From positions 25,112 through 89,111 of the forward strand of contig DEFA01000034.1 of assembly GCA_002350525.1 (NCBI GenBank): a stretch of 64,000 bases of DNA. The letters are read 5' to 3'. The DNA comes from Lachnospiraceae bacterium UBA2864 (GTDB lineage: Bacteria; Bacillota; Clostridia; Lachnospirales; Lachnospiraceae). The position numbers and the translations under genes were made by a program. The first letter of the stretch is position 1; every line of letters begins with the position of its first letter. Below are positions 36,328-45,700 of the stretch, piece by piece. A model generated the notes under the pieces. The model was not told the origin of the DNA, ran no database searches, and worked only from the letters and a program-made list of their open reading frames with translations.

Positions 36328-36782
36328 CTACATATCTCCTCGCTGTCTAAAATAATTGTAAAAGGGCCTTCGTTGACAAGACTGCACTTCATGGATGCTC
36401 CGAATATTCCCGTTCCGACTCTCTCTTCGGAAAGTGCCGCCTTGCATCTGTCTACTATATAATCATAAAGTTTCTCGGCATGTTCTGCGCTTCCCGATCT
36501 GATAAAGCTCGGACGGTTTCCCTTTCTGCAATCCGCATACAGAGTGAACTGTGAAACAAGCAGAAGATTTCCGCCGACATCCTGAATAGACAGATTTGTT
36601 TTCCCTTCCGAATCACTGAATATTCTGAGACCTGTTAACTTGGAAACCATCTTATCTGCTATTTTTTCATCATCTGCTTCTTCAACTCCGATGAGCACAA
36701 AGAATCCTTTATCTATCTTCCCGGTAATCTTACCTTCTACTTCAACAGAAGCTTCGCTCACCCTTTGAACCACGAATCTCAT
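36324..36782 (-). CDS. dtd: D-aminoacyl-tRNA deacylase
   Basis: The 152-residue protein begins MRFVVQRVSEASVEVEGK and has SQFTLYADCRKGNRPSF and the C-terminal MKCSLVNEGPFT, which carries the Gly-cisPro pair used for chiral proofreading. It removes D-amino acids mischarged on tRNA. Its start lies 41 bp inside the vanZ-like gene. Confidence 0.96.
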   Translation of the reverse strand: MRFVVQRVSEASVEVEGKITGKIDKGFFVLIGVEEADDEKIADKMVSKLTGLRIFSDSEGKTNLSIQDVGGNLLLVSQFTLYADCRKGNRPSFIRSGSAEHAEKLYDYIVDRCKAALSEERVGTGIFGASMKCSLVNEGPFTIILDSEEICR

Positions 36783-37302
36783 CTTTTTTTATTTTCTCCT
36801 TAGTACGTCTTTTTCTTAGTAAAAATATAAGTGAAAAAAATACAGCCGACAGCATAACACCCGTGATCGCACCTGAGCTGTCGAGAAGCACATCAGACAG
36901 CTGACAGCTTCGCCCGGAGCTGAACATCTGATGAAATTCATCCGTTCCCGCATATACCGTACCGAGCAGCCATGCCATAAATACAGGAAGAAGCTTTACC
37001 GCTCCGTTCCCCACGAATACTCCGAGAAGCAGAAATCCCAGCACTGTATACTCTACAAAATGAGCTGTTTTCCTTACGGGATGATCGATCTTTTTCGCAT
37101 ATTCCACCTGCTTATCTTCAGAAAGTTTATCAAAGTTTTTGACAAATGTACGGCCTACCACGAGGCCTACTTCAAGACTGTCCTTTGAGGATTTCTCCGA
37201 ATCTCTTGCGGAAAAGCAGAATATACCTATCATCATTATCACTGACAGAATAGCATATATCACTCTTCTTTTTGTTATACTTTTACCCATACTCTTAACC
37301 AT
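36742..37302 (-). CDS. VanZ-family membrane protein
   Basis: This 186-residue protein has about four hydrophobic segments and the VanZ signature pieces FSARDSEKSS, HPVRKTAHFVEYTVLGFLL, GTVYAGTDEFHQMFSSGRSCQLSDVLLDSSGA. Conserved His and Asp residues lie in these blocks. VanZ proteins affect teicoplanin resistance in Enterococcus; most genomic members have no known role. A basic Lys/Arg-rich tail follows the last TM segment. The start may be the first ATG or one at 37290. Confidence 0.85.
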   Translation of the reverse strand: MVKSMGKSITKRRVIYAILSVIMMIGIFCFSARDSEKSSKDSLEVGLVVGRTFVKNFDKLSEDKQVEYAKKIDHPVRKTAHFVEYTVLGFLLLGVFVGNGAVKLLPVFMAWLLGTVYAGTDEFHQMFSSGRSCQLSDVLLDSSGAITGVMLSAVFFSLIFLLRKRRTKEKIKKDEIRGSKGERSFC

Positions 37303-37312
37303 TCTTTAACCA

Positions 37313-39376
37313 TCACTTTTTATAAAAAGGTCTGATCTGATCAAATACCTGATTCATCTGATATTGATTGTTCAGTCCCTTCACAAAATTTGTATTTCTT
37401 ATGACATAATCCGTCATCTTATCCATATATTCTTTTTCGGATATCGAGCCGTCAGCCACTCCCGTGAGCCCTTTTTCCCAGCTGGCTGTAAGGTCTGCCC
37501 GGAGAAGTCCGTTAATGGACCTGAGTACCACATCGTATATTATCTCGCCAAGAAATGTAGGAGTAAGTATCTGTGTTTTCTTATTGAGCGCTATATACTT
37601 GTTGTTCACAAGCTTGGTAATTATCGCATCTCTTGTGGCTGAGGTTCCTATTCCGCTTCCCTTTATCTGTTCGCGAAGTTCTTCATCCTCTATGAGCTGG
37701 CCTGCATTTTCCATAGCAAGAATAAGCGATCCCGATGAGTATCTCTTCGGTGCCGTGGTTTTGCCCTCTTTGATATCAAAACCACTGCAGGAAAGAACTG
37801 CTCCTTTTTTCAGTTTCGAGATATAATCGATAATATCCTGACTCATAAGAGCATTTTCTTCATCCTGATTTCCTGTGCTGTCATCACCCTGTTTTTCTTT
37901 ATCTTCCGATGAAGTATCTGCTTTCTTTTTTCCGAAGTTTTTATCTGCTATAACGAGGTATCCCGGTTTAACGAGCTGTTTTGTCGATGCGGTAAATTCC
38001 TCGCCTTTTCTGTCGAGAAGAATGCTCATCTTCTGATATTCCGCTGCAGGATAAAATATGGATAGAAATCTTCTTACTATAAGTTCATAGACACTGCTCT
38101 TCAGCGAATCAAGATTTCCAAGAGCACCGAGTCCCTGTCCTGTCGGAATTATCGCATAGTGGTCTGTTATAAGCTTATCGTTAACATACTTTGACTTGCT
38201 GACACCCTTATAACCGCCTTGATTAACCACATTTGCCGCATATGCTGACAGATTGTCTTTATCATATTTCATGAGTCCTCTGAGATTCTTATCTATCTCC
38301 TTTGCCACCGCAGTAGAGAGAACTCTTGCATCGGTTCTCGGATAAGTAACTAGCTTTTTCTCATAAAGCTCCTGCACTACGGCAAGCGTTTCGGACGGAC
38401 TGATCTTAAACAGTCTTGAACAGTCGTTCTGAAGCTCCGCCAGGTTATAAAGCATAGGCGGATTCTTCTTTTCGGTCTTCTTGCTAACACTCTTCACCGT
38501 AAGATTTATCGGTTCGGGATCTGACAGATACTCTATAAGTTTTTCCGCATCTTCTCTTTTATTGAATCCGTTCTCTTTATATAGCAGCGGACTGTTTTCA
38601 TATTTACTTCCCTTTGCTGTATGCCATTCGGCTTCAAAGAGTTTCTGCATGTTACCGCCGTCATCTTCCTTGCATATATTTGCAAGAATCCTGTAAAACG
38701 GTGTCGGCACAAATTCTCTTATCTCACGTTCTCTCTTAACTATCATTCCGAGAACACAGGTCATAACCCTTCCGACAGCGATAACGCATTTATCGAGTTT
38801 CAGATACTGCTTTATGCCGTATGCATATTTCAAAGTAAGTGCTCTTGAAAAATTGATACCCATAAGATAATCTTCTTTTGCTCTTAGGTACGCAGCATCA
38901 CTTAGATTATCATATTCCGAAAGAGGCTTTGCTTCTCTTATGCCTCGGAGTATCTCTTCCTCTGTCTGGGAATCTATCCATACACGGCGGCGATCCTTAC
39001 TCTTCGGAACTCCTGCCATAGCTTCAACAAGTCTGTATATATATTCTCCTTCACGTCCCGAGTCGGTACAGACATATATGGTTCCCACATCATTTCTTGT
39101 GAGAAGTCCCTTAACCACATTAAACTGTTTCGATACCGCACCTATAACTTCATACTTATATGTTTCCGGAATGAAAGGAATTGTTTCAAACGCCCATCTT
39201 TTCATATTGGGGTCATAACTTTCCGGATAACTCATTGTTATAAGGTGTCCGACACACCATGTTATTATATTGTCACCCTGTTCGAGATAGCCCTGTCCGC
39301 GAGTTCCTTTTACACCAAGTGCATCGGCAAACTGCTGAGCGACAGAAGGCTTCTCTGCGATGAATAAATTCTTCAA
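37313..39376 (-). CDS. topB: DNA topoisomerase III (type IA)
   Basis: The 687-residue protein has a Toprim domain (KNLFIAEKPSVAQQFADALG; VCTDSGREGEYIYRLV with the DxD/E metal site) and the catalytic region TYPRTDARVLS, whose Tyr near residue 350 attacks DNA. GSGIGTSATRDAIITKL and LTASWEKGLTGVADG complete the fold. The strand-passage block reads AVGRVMTCVLGMIVKRE instead of the more common GRVQTPTL. There is no C-terminal zinc ribbon. The start is TTG with AGAGGATT upstream. It decatenates replication and recombination intermediates. First gene of the topB-vanZ-dtd-HAD operon. Confidence 0.93.
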   Translation of the reverse strand: MKNLFIAEKPSVAQQFADALGVKGTRGQGYLEQGDNIITWCVGHLITMSYPESYDPNMKRWAFETIPFIPETYKYEVIGAVSKQFNVVKGLLTRNDVGTIYVCTDSGREGEYIYRLVEAMAGVPKSKDRRRVWIDSQTEEEILRGIREAKPLSEYDNLSDAAYLRAKEDYLMGINFSRALTLKYAYGIKQYLKLDKCVIAVGRVMTCVLGMIVKREREIREFVPTPFYRILANICKEDDGGNMQKLFEAEWHTAKGSKYENSPLLYKENGFNKREDAEKLIEYLSDPEPINLTVKSVSKKTEKKNPPMLYNLAELQNDCSRLFKISPSETLAVVQELYEKKLVTYPRTDARVLSTAVAKEIDKNLRGLMKYDKDNLSAYAANVVNQGGYKGVSKSKYVNDKLITDHYAIIPTGQGLGALGNLDSLKSSVYELIVRRFLSIFYPAAEYQKMSILLDRKGEEFTASTKQLVKPGYLVIADKNFGKKKADTSSEDKEKQGDDSTGNQDEENALMSQDIIDYISKLKKGAVLSCSGFDIKEGKTTAPKRYSSGSLILAMENAGQLIEDEELREQIKGSGIGTSATRDAIITKLVNNKYIALNKKTQILTPTFLGEIIYDVVLRSINGLLRADLTASWEKGLTGVADGSISEKEYMDKMTDYVIRNTNFVKGLNNQYQMNQVFDQIRPFYKK

Positions 39377-39501
39377 TAATCGAATCCTCTTTTTGTCAAC
39401 CTTAAGCTATCATTATAACATTTAACACATTAAATCTCCATTCCAAAATGATGATTCTTTCAAACAATACTCGTTTAGCAATGTCACCCTCTTTTTATAA
39501 T

Positions 39502-39554
39502 TGTCAACCTTTCTCTATTTATAGGTTGACATTTTAGATGTCGTATGTTATTTT
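39502..39554 (+). promoter_or_regulatory. BirA-type biotin operator overlapping the bioB promoter
   Basis: A perfect inverted repeat TGTCAACCT (39502-39510), 12 bp, AGGTTGACA (39523-39531) matches the layout of Firmicute BirA boxes. Its right arm contains TTGACA (39526-39531), followed by 17 bp and TATTTT (39549-39554), so bound repressor would cover the -35 box. A lone TGTCAACCT at 39394-39402 and a near-match at 39482-39490 lie nearby. The rest of 39377-39633 is AT-rich with no gene. Confidence 0.8.
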
Positions 39555-39633
39555 ACACGAGGCTTCAATATACTGTTTTTTTAACGAAGCTTAGTATTAT
39601 ACATTTCTATAACTTCAGGAGGACAGCTGAGAT

Positions 39634-40608
39634 ATGAATCCCGAATTATCCGAAAAACTAACTACCATGACCGAAGACATTATAAACGGCAGACGCCTTA
39701 AATCCGGTGATGATATAGATATACTTAAAAATGCTCCGCTCGAAGAATTATCCTCATGTGCCGACAGACTGCGACTTCATTTTTCCGGAAGCAGAGTTGA
39801 CCTATGCTCTATCATATCGGGAAAGAACGGGCATTGCGGTGAAAACTGCAGATTCTGTGCTCAGTCATCTCATAACCATACAGGCTGTGAGGTTTACGAG
39901 CTTATGGACTACGATGATATTCTTAAGGTTGCTCTTTCAAATGAAAAAGAAGGAGTGGATCGTTTTGCAATAGTTATATCCGGAAAAAGTCCAAGCGATA
40001 AAGACTTTGAAAAAATAATCAGCATTTACGAAAGGCTTTATAAAGAGCTTCATATATCTCTTTGTGCTTCTCTCGGATTTCTTACGGATGAGCAGTTCAG
40101 AAGACTCCACGATGCAGGTGTAAGAAGCTATCACAACAACATCGAAACTTCTGAAAGATATTTTGACAGTATATGCACAACACATACTTTTAAAGATAAA
40201 ATTGAAAATATAAAACGAGCTAAAGCTGCCGGTCTCTCTGTATGTTCCGGCGGAATTATCGGAATGGGTGAAACTATGGACGACCGTATCGATATGGCCT
40301 ATACTCTTTCGGGACTTGGGATCAGCTCCATTCCCATTAATACGCTCATACCGATCCCGGGTACGCCGCTTGAAAAGCTTCCCATTCTATCTTCTGATGA
40401 AATACTGAGAACCATAGCAATATTCAGATTCATAAACCCTGAATCGAATATACGTCTGGGTGCCGGAAGACGCCTGATCCCGGGAAACGGAAAAGCCGCA
40501 TTCCTCGGAGGTGCAAGTGCGACCATAACGGGAAATATGCTTACCACAACCGGCTCCACTATAAAATCCGATATTGCCATGCTTACCGAAATGGAGAGAC
40601 TGTCATGA
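39634..40608 (+). CDS. bioB: Biotin synthase (variant of the auxiliary-cluster site)
   Basis: The 324-residue radical SAM enzyme has the cluster motif HCGENCRFCAQS (C68, C72, C75), SYHNNIETSERYF, GLSVCSGGIIGMGE and IRLGAGRRLIPGNGK with the Arg that binds the sulfur-donor cluster. It turns dethiobiotin into biotin. The residue matching the [2Fe-2S] ligand Cys97 of E. coli BioB is Ala112 (RFAIVISGK), while extra Cys are present at 58 and in SICTTHT. This recalls BioBs of obligate anaerobes said to use a different auxiliary cluster. GGAGGA precedes the ATG. No bioA, bioD or bioF is nearby. Confidence 0.9.
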   Translation: MNPELSEKLTTMTEDIINGRRLKSGDDIDILKNAPLEELSSCADRLRLHFSGSRVDLCSIISGKNGHCGENCRFCAQSSHNHTGCEVYELMDYDDILKVALSNEKEGVDRFAIVISGKSPSDKDFEKIISIYERLYKELHISLCASLGFLTDEQFRRLHDAGVRSYHNNIETSERYFDSICTTHTFKDKIENIKRAKAAGLSVCSGGIIGMGETMDDRIDMAYTLSGLGISSIPINTLIPIPGTPLEKLPILSSDEILRTIAIFRFINPESNIRLGAGRRLIPGNGKAAFLGGASATITGNMLTTTGSTIKSDIAMLTEMERLS

Positions 40609-41969
40609 ATTACATACTTATAACATCACTTATTATATATCTTGCAGCTTTTGTCGCCATCAGTATCTTTGACGTAAAAAAAGTAAAAGATTTCAAAGAT
40701 TATGCAGTAGCCGGAATGTCACAGAATACCTTTGCGGTTACCATGTCCTTACTTGCAACCGTGATCGGTGCATCAACCACAATCGGCATCACGGATACGG
40801 TATATTCGATCGGATTCCCGGGAATATGGTGGCTCATGTTCGGTGCCGTCGGACTTATACTTCAGTCCTTTGTCATTTCCGAAAAAGTCCGTTCTACCAA
40901 TGCCGCAACACTTCCTGATCTTGCAAAGATCACCGCAGGCAGAACTGCTGAAATCATCATAGCATTTATAATTGTAATATCCTGGATCGGCGTTATCGCC
41001 GGGCAACTGGCCGCAATGTCCCGCCTCATAACATTTGCTACAGGAAGAGACGGAAAGGTTATTCCGATCATCATATCTCTCATAATAATTTTTTATACAT
41101 TAGCCGGCGGACAGCTTTCCGTAGTCCGTACAGATAAGATCCAGTTTATAGTGATAATCGTCGGCATCATCATATGCTTTTTATATCTTTATATTTTCCA
41201 CGGTGATAATAACGCTGCGGTAATGTCAGGCATTGAACTTATCAATGAAAACTACCGACCGGTAAACCTTTTTACACAGCTTTTTGTCATCGGCGGGGTT
41301 TACTTTATAGGTCCTGATATAATGTCGCGTAACTTTATATCCAAAGATAAAAAAACAGCGCGAATATCCGCATTGACTGCGGGACTCGCACTTGTAATCT
41401 TCTCCGTTATCATTACACTCATCGGAATGTGGTGCAGAGTAAATATATCCGCATCCGAAATCTCGGGAAATACACTTACATATGTTATAAAACTTCTTCC
41501 GATGCCTATCGGAATAGTACTTACTTTGGGACTTCTGTCCGCTATCCTGTCTTCGACAGATACCTGCCTCATCAATGCTTCGGGCATATTTGTGAAAGAC
41601 ATTCTGAAAAAGGATAACGTAGTACTTGTAAGGATCACCGTTGCAGTGATTGGTATACTTGCCATACTTCTGGCTTTCAGCGGAGATGGTGATATCATGT
41701 CCCTTCTGTCGGGAGCATACTCGGTATATACTCCCGGTGTGATTTTCCCTCTTACCATTGCTGTATTATGTCATAATAAGAGAGAACTCAGAAAAAAGCT
41801 TTGGATTTCAGCCGTTGTATTGGGTGGTCTGTTCGGAATCACATCAACTTATCTTACAAAGATTACAGCAGTTGCCACCCTCCTCGGAAACGTTGCTTCG
41901 TACCTCCCTCTTATGGGAATGGGAGTTTCTCTTGTAATATCAATTTTATCTATTAAGAAGAGATCTTAA
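40605..41969 (+). CDS. Sodium:solute symporter (SSS family), candidate biotin or dethiobiotin importer
   Basis: The 454-residue protein has about 13 TM segments and SSS features: DFKDYAVAGMSQNTF, SLLATVIGASTTIGITDTVY (sodium-site region of TM1/2), FYTLAGGQLSVVRTDKIQFIV (the family signature GGxxAVxxTDxxQ) and LLSAILSSTDTCLINASG. Its start overlaps the bioB stop (ATGA), so both are under the BirA box. SSS transporters carry many substrates; mammalian SMVT of this family moves biotin. That this one carries biotin or dethiobiotin is an inference from the operon. Confidence 0.85.
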   Translation: MNYILITSLIIYLAAFVAISIFDVKKVKDFKDYAVAGMSQNTFAVTMSLLATVIGASTTIGITDTVYSIGFPGIWWLMFGAVGLILQSFVISEKVRSTNAATLPDLAKITAGRTAEIIIAFIIVISWIGVIAGQLAAMSRLITFATGRDGKVIPIIISLIIIFYTLAGGQLSVVRTDKIQFIVIIVGIIICFLYLYIFHGDNNAAVMSGIELINENYRPVNLFTQLFVIGGVYFIGPDIMSRNFISKDKKTARISALTAGLALVIFSVIITLIGMWCRVNISASEISGNTLTYVIKLLPMPIGIVLTLGLLSAILSSTDTCLINASGIFVKDILKKDNVVLVRITVAVIGILAILLAFSGDGDIMSLLSGAYSVYTPGVIFPLTIAVLCHNKRELRKKLWISAVVLGGLFGITSTYLTKITAVATLLGNVASYLPLMGMGVSLVISILSIKKRS

Positions 41970-42014
41970 AAAAGTACCATCATACCGGTTCATCCGATAT
42001 GATGGTACTTTTTT
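41968..42014. terminator. Bidirectional terminator between convergent genes
   Basis: A 16-bp stem (AAAAAAGTACCATCAT / ATGATGGTACTTTTTT) with an inner CGG/CCG pairing gives U-runs on both strands. It ends the bioB-symporter operon (plus) and the BirA-like end of the large minus operon. Confidence 0.93.
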
Positions 42015-42028
42015 AAACTTGTTATAAA

Positions 42029-42724
42029 CTATATAAACGCTTCCGTAATTTCGGCGATCATTCTGTTCTTTTCCATATTCTTCATACGGATTCCTATACC
42101 AATGATATAGCTTGATATCTCTCCCGTTTCGAGATCGGCAAAATATTCCGTAAGGATTCCCGAAACTTTTTTCCCGCGAATGTAAATTCTATTGGTCTTA
42201 CCGTCGAGCTCTGTTTTTTCTCCCGTCACAGATTCAATAACTCTCGCAACCGTTTTCCCTACATCCGAGGCTCTGAGTTTTTTCTGCCCGAATTCCCTGG
42301 ACTGTTTTATGATACTCAGATAAATCCCGCCTTCGGGTGACACATATTTTTTCCGTCCATGTCCAACTCCCGCAGTCTGCGTTCTTGCAACGATTACCTT
42401 CTTATCCGTTATTCCCGTTATGACATTCATCTTTGCAGTCATATTGGTGGATTCAAGTTCATCGAAGATTGATATTTTATCCAATAGTTTTTTATTCTTC
42501 AGATATTTTTCTATAGCCTGAAGAGAGATGATGTCACTGCACTCTTCGAGCTTATAACCCTTATTCGTCACCGATTCTATCTGGTAGCCCGAATTCTTCA
42601 GATCGTTCACAGCCTTCCATACAGCATTTCTGGAAACGCCTGTTTCGGCAGTAAGTACCCTGCTGGAAACAAAATCCCCTTTATTCTGTTCAAGAATTTT
42701 CAGTACACTGTCTCTTGTTGACAT
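42029..42724 (-). CDS. BirA-like repressor with degenerate biotin-ligase domain
   Basis: The 231-residue protein has an intact N-terminal HTH (VSSRVLTAETGVSRNAVWKAV, residues 19-39, then YQIESVTNKGYKL) and a BirA catalytic fold (DELESTN at 88-94, VIVARTQTAG). The ligase motif GRGRRGR is replaced by GVGHGRK (119-125) and KWPND by GKTNR (175-179), so the catalytic Lys is lost. GKKVSGILTE is kept. The C-terminal SH3-like domain of about 80 residues is missing. It probably binds DNA, and perhaps biotin or biotinyl-AMP, but is unlikely to ligate biotin. The ATG at 42724 has AAGGGA upstream; it follows the vWA gene at once. Confidence 0.8.
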   Translation of the reverse strand: MSTRDSVLKILEQNKGDFVSSRVLTAETGVSRNAVWKAVNDLKNSGYQIESVTNKGYKLEECSDIISLQAIEKYLKNKKLLDKISIFDELESTNMTAKMNVITGITDKKVIVARTQTAGVGHGRKKYVSPEGGIYLSIIKQSREFGQKKLRASDVGKTVARVIESVTGEKTELDGKTNRIYIRGKKVSGILTEYFADLETGEISSYIIGIGIRMKNMEKNRMIAEITEAFI

Positions 42725-42729
42725 CACAC

Positions 42730-45700
42730 TTATCCCTTATAATCCGTTCTGTCCTGTTTCTTCTTCAAAAGTGCCGAAGTATCAAGTGCCGCCGGTGCAG
42801 CATTCTTAGAAGCCTTCTTGGCTTTCTTATCAGCTTTCCTCGAACGTTTAGCATCCGGAACAGGTACAGTATTCTGCTGAGGTACCATTTCCTGCTGAGG
42901 CATACTTAGTCCCGAAGAAATTCCTGAATTGACCGGCTGCCACTGTTCATTAACCGGTTCGGATGTCACATCTTCCGTTGGAACGACTCCCTGTCCATCA
43001 ACTGTCTCCTTCTTACCGCCTCTGCCTGCAGCCTTTTTACGTCTCTTCATATCAGGCATTGACAGGTTAAATCTTCTTACGATTATATCAAACATAAGGA
43101 GCAAAAGAGCCGCCATTATGAGGAAATCCGTTATCTCCTTCTTTCCGACCTTCTTTACCCTTACCTTTCCGAATACCTTGTCCTTGACTGTAAGAATCTT
43201 ACCGGTTTCATTCACATAATTTATGTATCTGTCATTCGATAAGAATCTGTATTCGTCTGAGAAATGAACAGTAGCGATCGCATTCTGCGATGATACCACT
43301 TCCCCATTCTCGCTTCTTCTGACATTAATGTTATATACTCCCGGTTCTGTCGGAGCAGTGCTTGCCGAGTAATGCCCCGGACTGTCTGAGGTAAACTCAA
43401 TCCTCTCAGTCTCGCCTTGAGGTGAAGTAATAATACCTTCTATCTCTGTTTCTTCACCGAAATCTCCTGCTGTATATTGGATCAGAAGTTTTTCTCTGGA
43501 TCTGTCTACTCTTACATAATCACCTGTACTGCTCTGCTGATAGCTTGTATAATCCAGCATTCTTCTCCACATTTCGGCATAATCCGTAAGTCCCACAAAA
43601 TCTTCGTTCCATGTTCCCGATGCGGTACTGCACCAGCTTATGGTTCTTCCGAGACCGTACTGCCAGCTGCACAAGATAGGGTCTTCTTCATCACTTAATA
43701 TGATCTCGGTTGCGGCAGGCTTTGAGCTTGTTGCGATATAACCGGTGATCATCGGAATACCGTCACCGTAAAGCCCTTTCACCAGATCATTTCCGCTCTT
43801 AACCGCAAGTTCATACTCACCCTCTTTGTAGTAAGTATTTCCCGACATATATACCTCTTCGGCAAAGATACGCGGAACTTCGGATGCTGAATTCGAGAAA
43901 TAATATCTTCCTCCGCACTTATCGGCTATTTCCTTCAGCAGCTCGGAATCGGAATCTCCTCCAACCGCAATTGTTGATATTGTAATACCATTTTCGTTTG
44001 CTTTGCTTATAGACTCGGAAAAGTCTTTTGTCTCACCCTGTCCGTCTGTAAGAAGCAGTATATGCTTTATACCTGCGTCTACTTCGGAAATCTTATCGAT
44101 AGCTTCAAGCAGTGCCGGCTGTATGGTTGTGCCGCCTCCCATAGGTATATTTCTTACCTCATTTATGGCATCATCTCTTACTTCACCGACTTTTGCTACT
44201 TCCTGAACCCAGGTGTATTTATCATCAAATGTAAGAACACCGACATAGTCTTCATCCATAAGGTTTTCTATTGCACCGATCGCCGCAGCAATGGCTATCG
44301 CAAGCTTGCTTCTTCCGTCAGCCTGACCTGTCATGGTATTATATTCTACCGGTGAAGACATGGAACCTGAATTATCCATAACCATTACCATGGCCATTGA
44401 AGGAGCTTCTGTAATACCCCTCGGTGTCATATCAACAGGAAGTACCGTTTCAAGCGGAGTTCCCCTGTATCCGCCCGGTGCGAAGCTTTCGTCACCGCCA
44501 CAGACAATCAGTCCGCCGCTGTAATCCCTCACATATGTCTCAACGTTATTCAGGAATCCTTCCGGCATATCAGGTTTATAACAGTTATCCAGAATGATGG
44601 TCTTATAAGTAAGCATCGACTCTAAAGTATCCGGCATATTGATGACCGATACCGTAGTGACATCCTGGTTTATCTCTTTAAGCAGTGCCTCCATGCCGGT
44701 ACTGTCCTGTGTGAGTCCCGACACAAGAAGAACCTTAGGAGATACGGATACCGTGCTTGCAACACTGTAAGAATCGTTCTCGGCAACCTGATCGCCCTCA
44801 GCATAAACAACTATATCGTTTTCTTCTATCGGATTTTCACCCGCTACGATACTGAAAAGATATGTGTTGCTTCCCGGTTTCAGATGGACCTCACTTGAAG
44901 CCTTATCCACACTGCCCTGACGGACACTTACCTTTGCATCCGTCTCATAGCTTGAATATATATTTACTACAAGGCTGTATCTGTCTCCCGGATACAGTCT
45001 TTCGGGCATCTCAGCCGATGATATATATACATCGTTTTTCTCTTCTGTCTCAATGATAACGCTGTCGAGTTCTATTCCCGCTCCGTCCAGAAGTTCTCTC
45101 GTCTTTGCTATATCTCCGAGAGTTTCCTGCCCGTCTGTAAGTATCACTATTCTTCCCGAATAGGAATCGGGAATCATGGCCGCTGCATTTCGAACTGCAG
45201 ATTCAATATCGGTCGCAGTTGCGTCCGGATTTGTACCGAGTTCCAGGAATCCCGGCATATCCGTAAGGAACTGCTCTGACATCGCATCCCGGCCAAAAGT
45301 CAGGATACCGTACTCGTTACGTGGCGGAATATTCTTTAACTTATCCTTCAGATAATCCTCCATCTGCGGACGAAGCTCTGCCACCGAATGGGACATATCC
45401 ACAACAAATATCGTTGCAGTTTTGTTTCTGCGTCCCGGAAGGTGAACACCTATGACGGAAAGCAGTACAAAAAGTGTAAGAATGATTCTCACAGCAAGCT
45501 GAAGACTGTTAAACTTCCTGTTTCTCCTTACAAATATGATCCAGTCTACGATAAGAAGAATAAGAACAACCACAAGAAGTATTCTTCTCAGACTGCTCAT
45601 ACTTACACCGGTCTTTTCAACATAACCCGGTACACTTGCCGTAGTCACTGTTCCGTCGCTTTCTCCCGCAGGGAAACGTACGGATATATATTCTTTTCTT

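Noticed and set aside
37313..39376. topB as part of an integrated conjugative element
   Set aside because: No relaxase, integrase, type IV secretion or att-like repeats are near, and it is in operon with dtd and vanZ-like genes.
39394..39402. Lone TGTCAACCT in the topB leader as a second BirA site
   Set aside because: There is no inverted partner arm at a suitable distance, so it is only a half-site.
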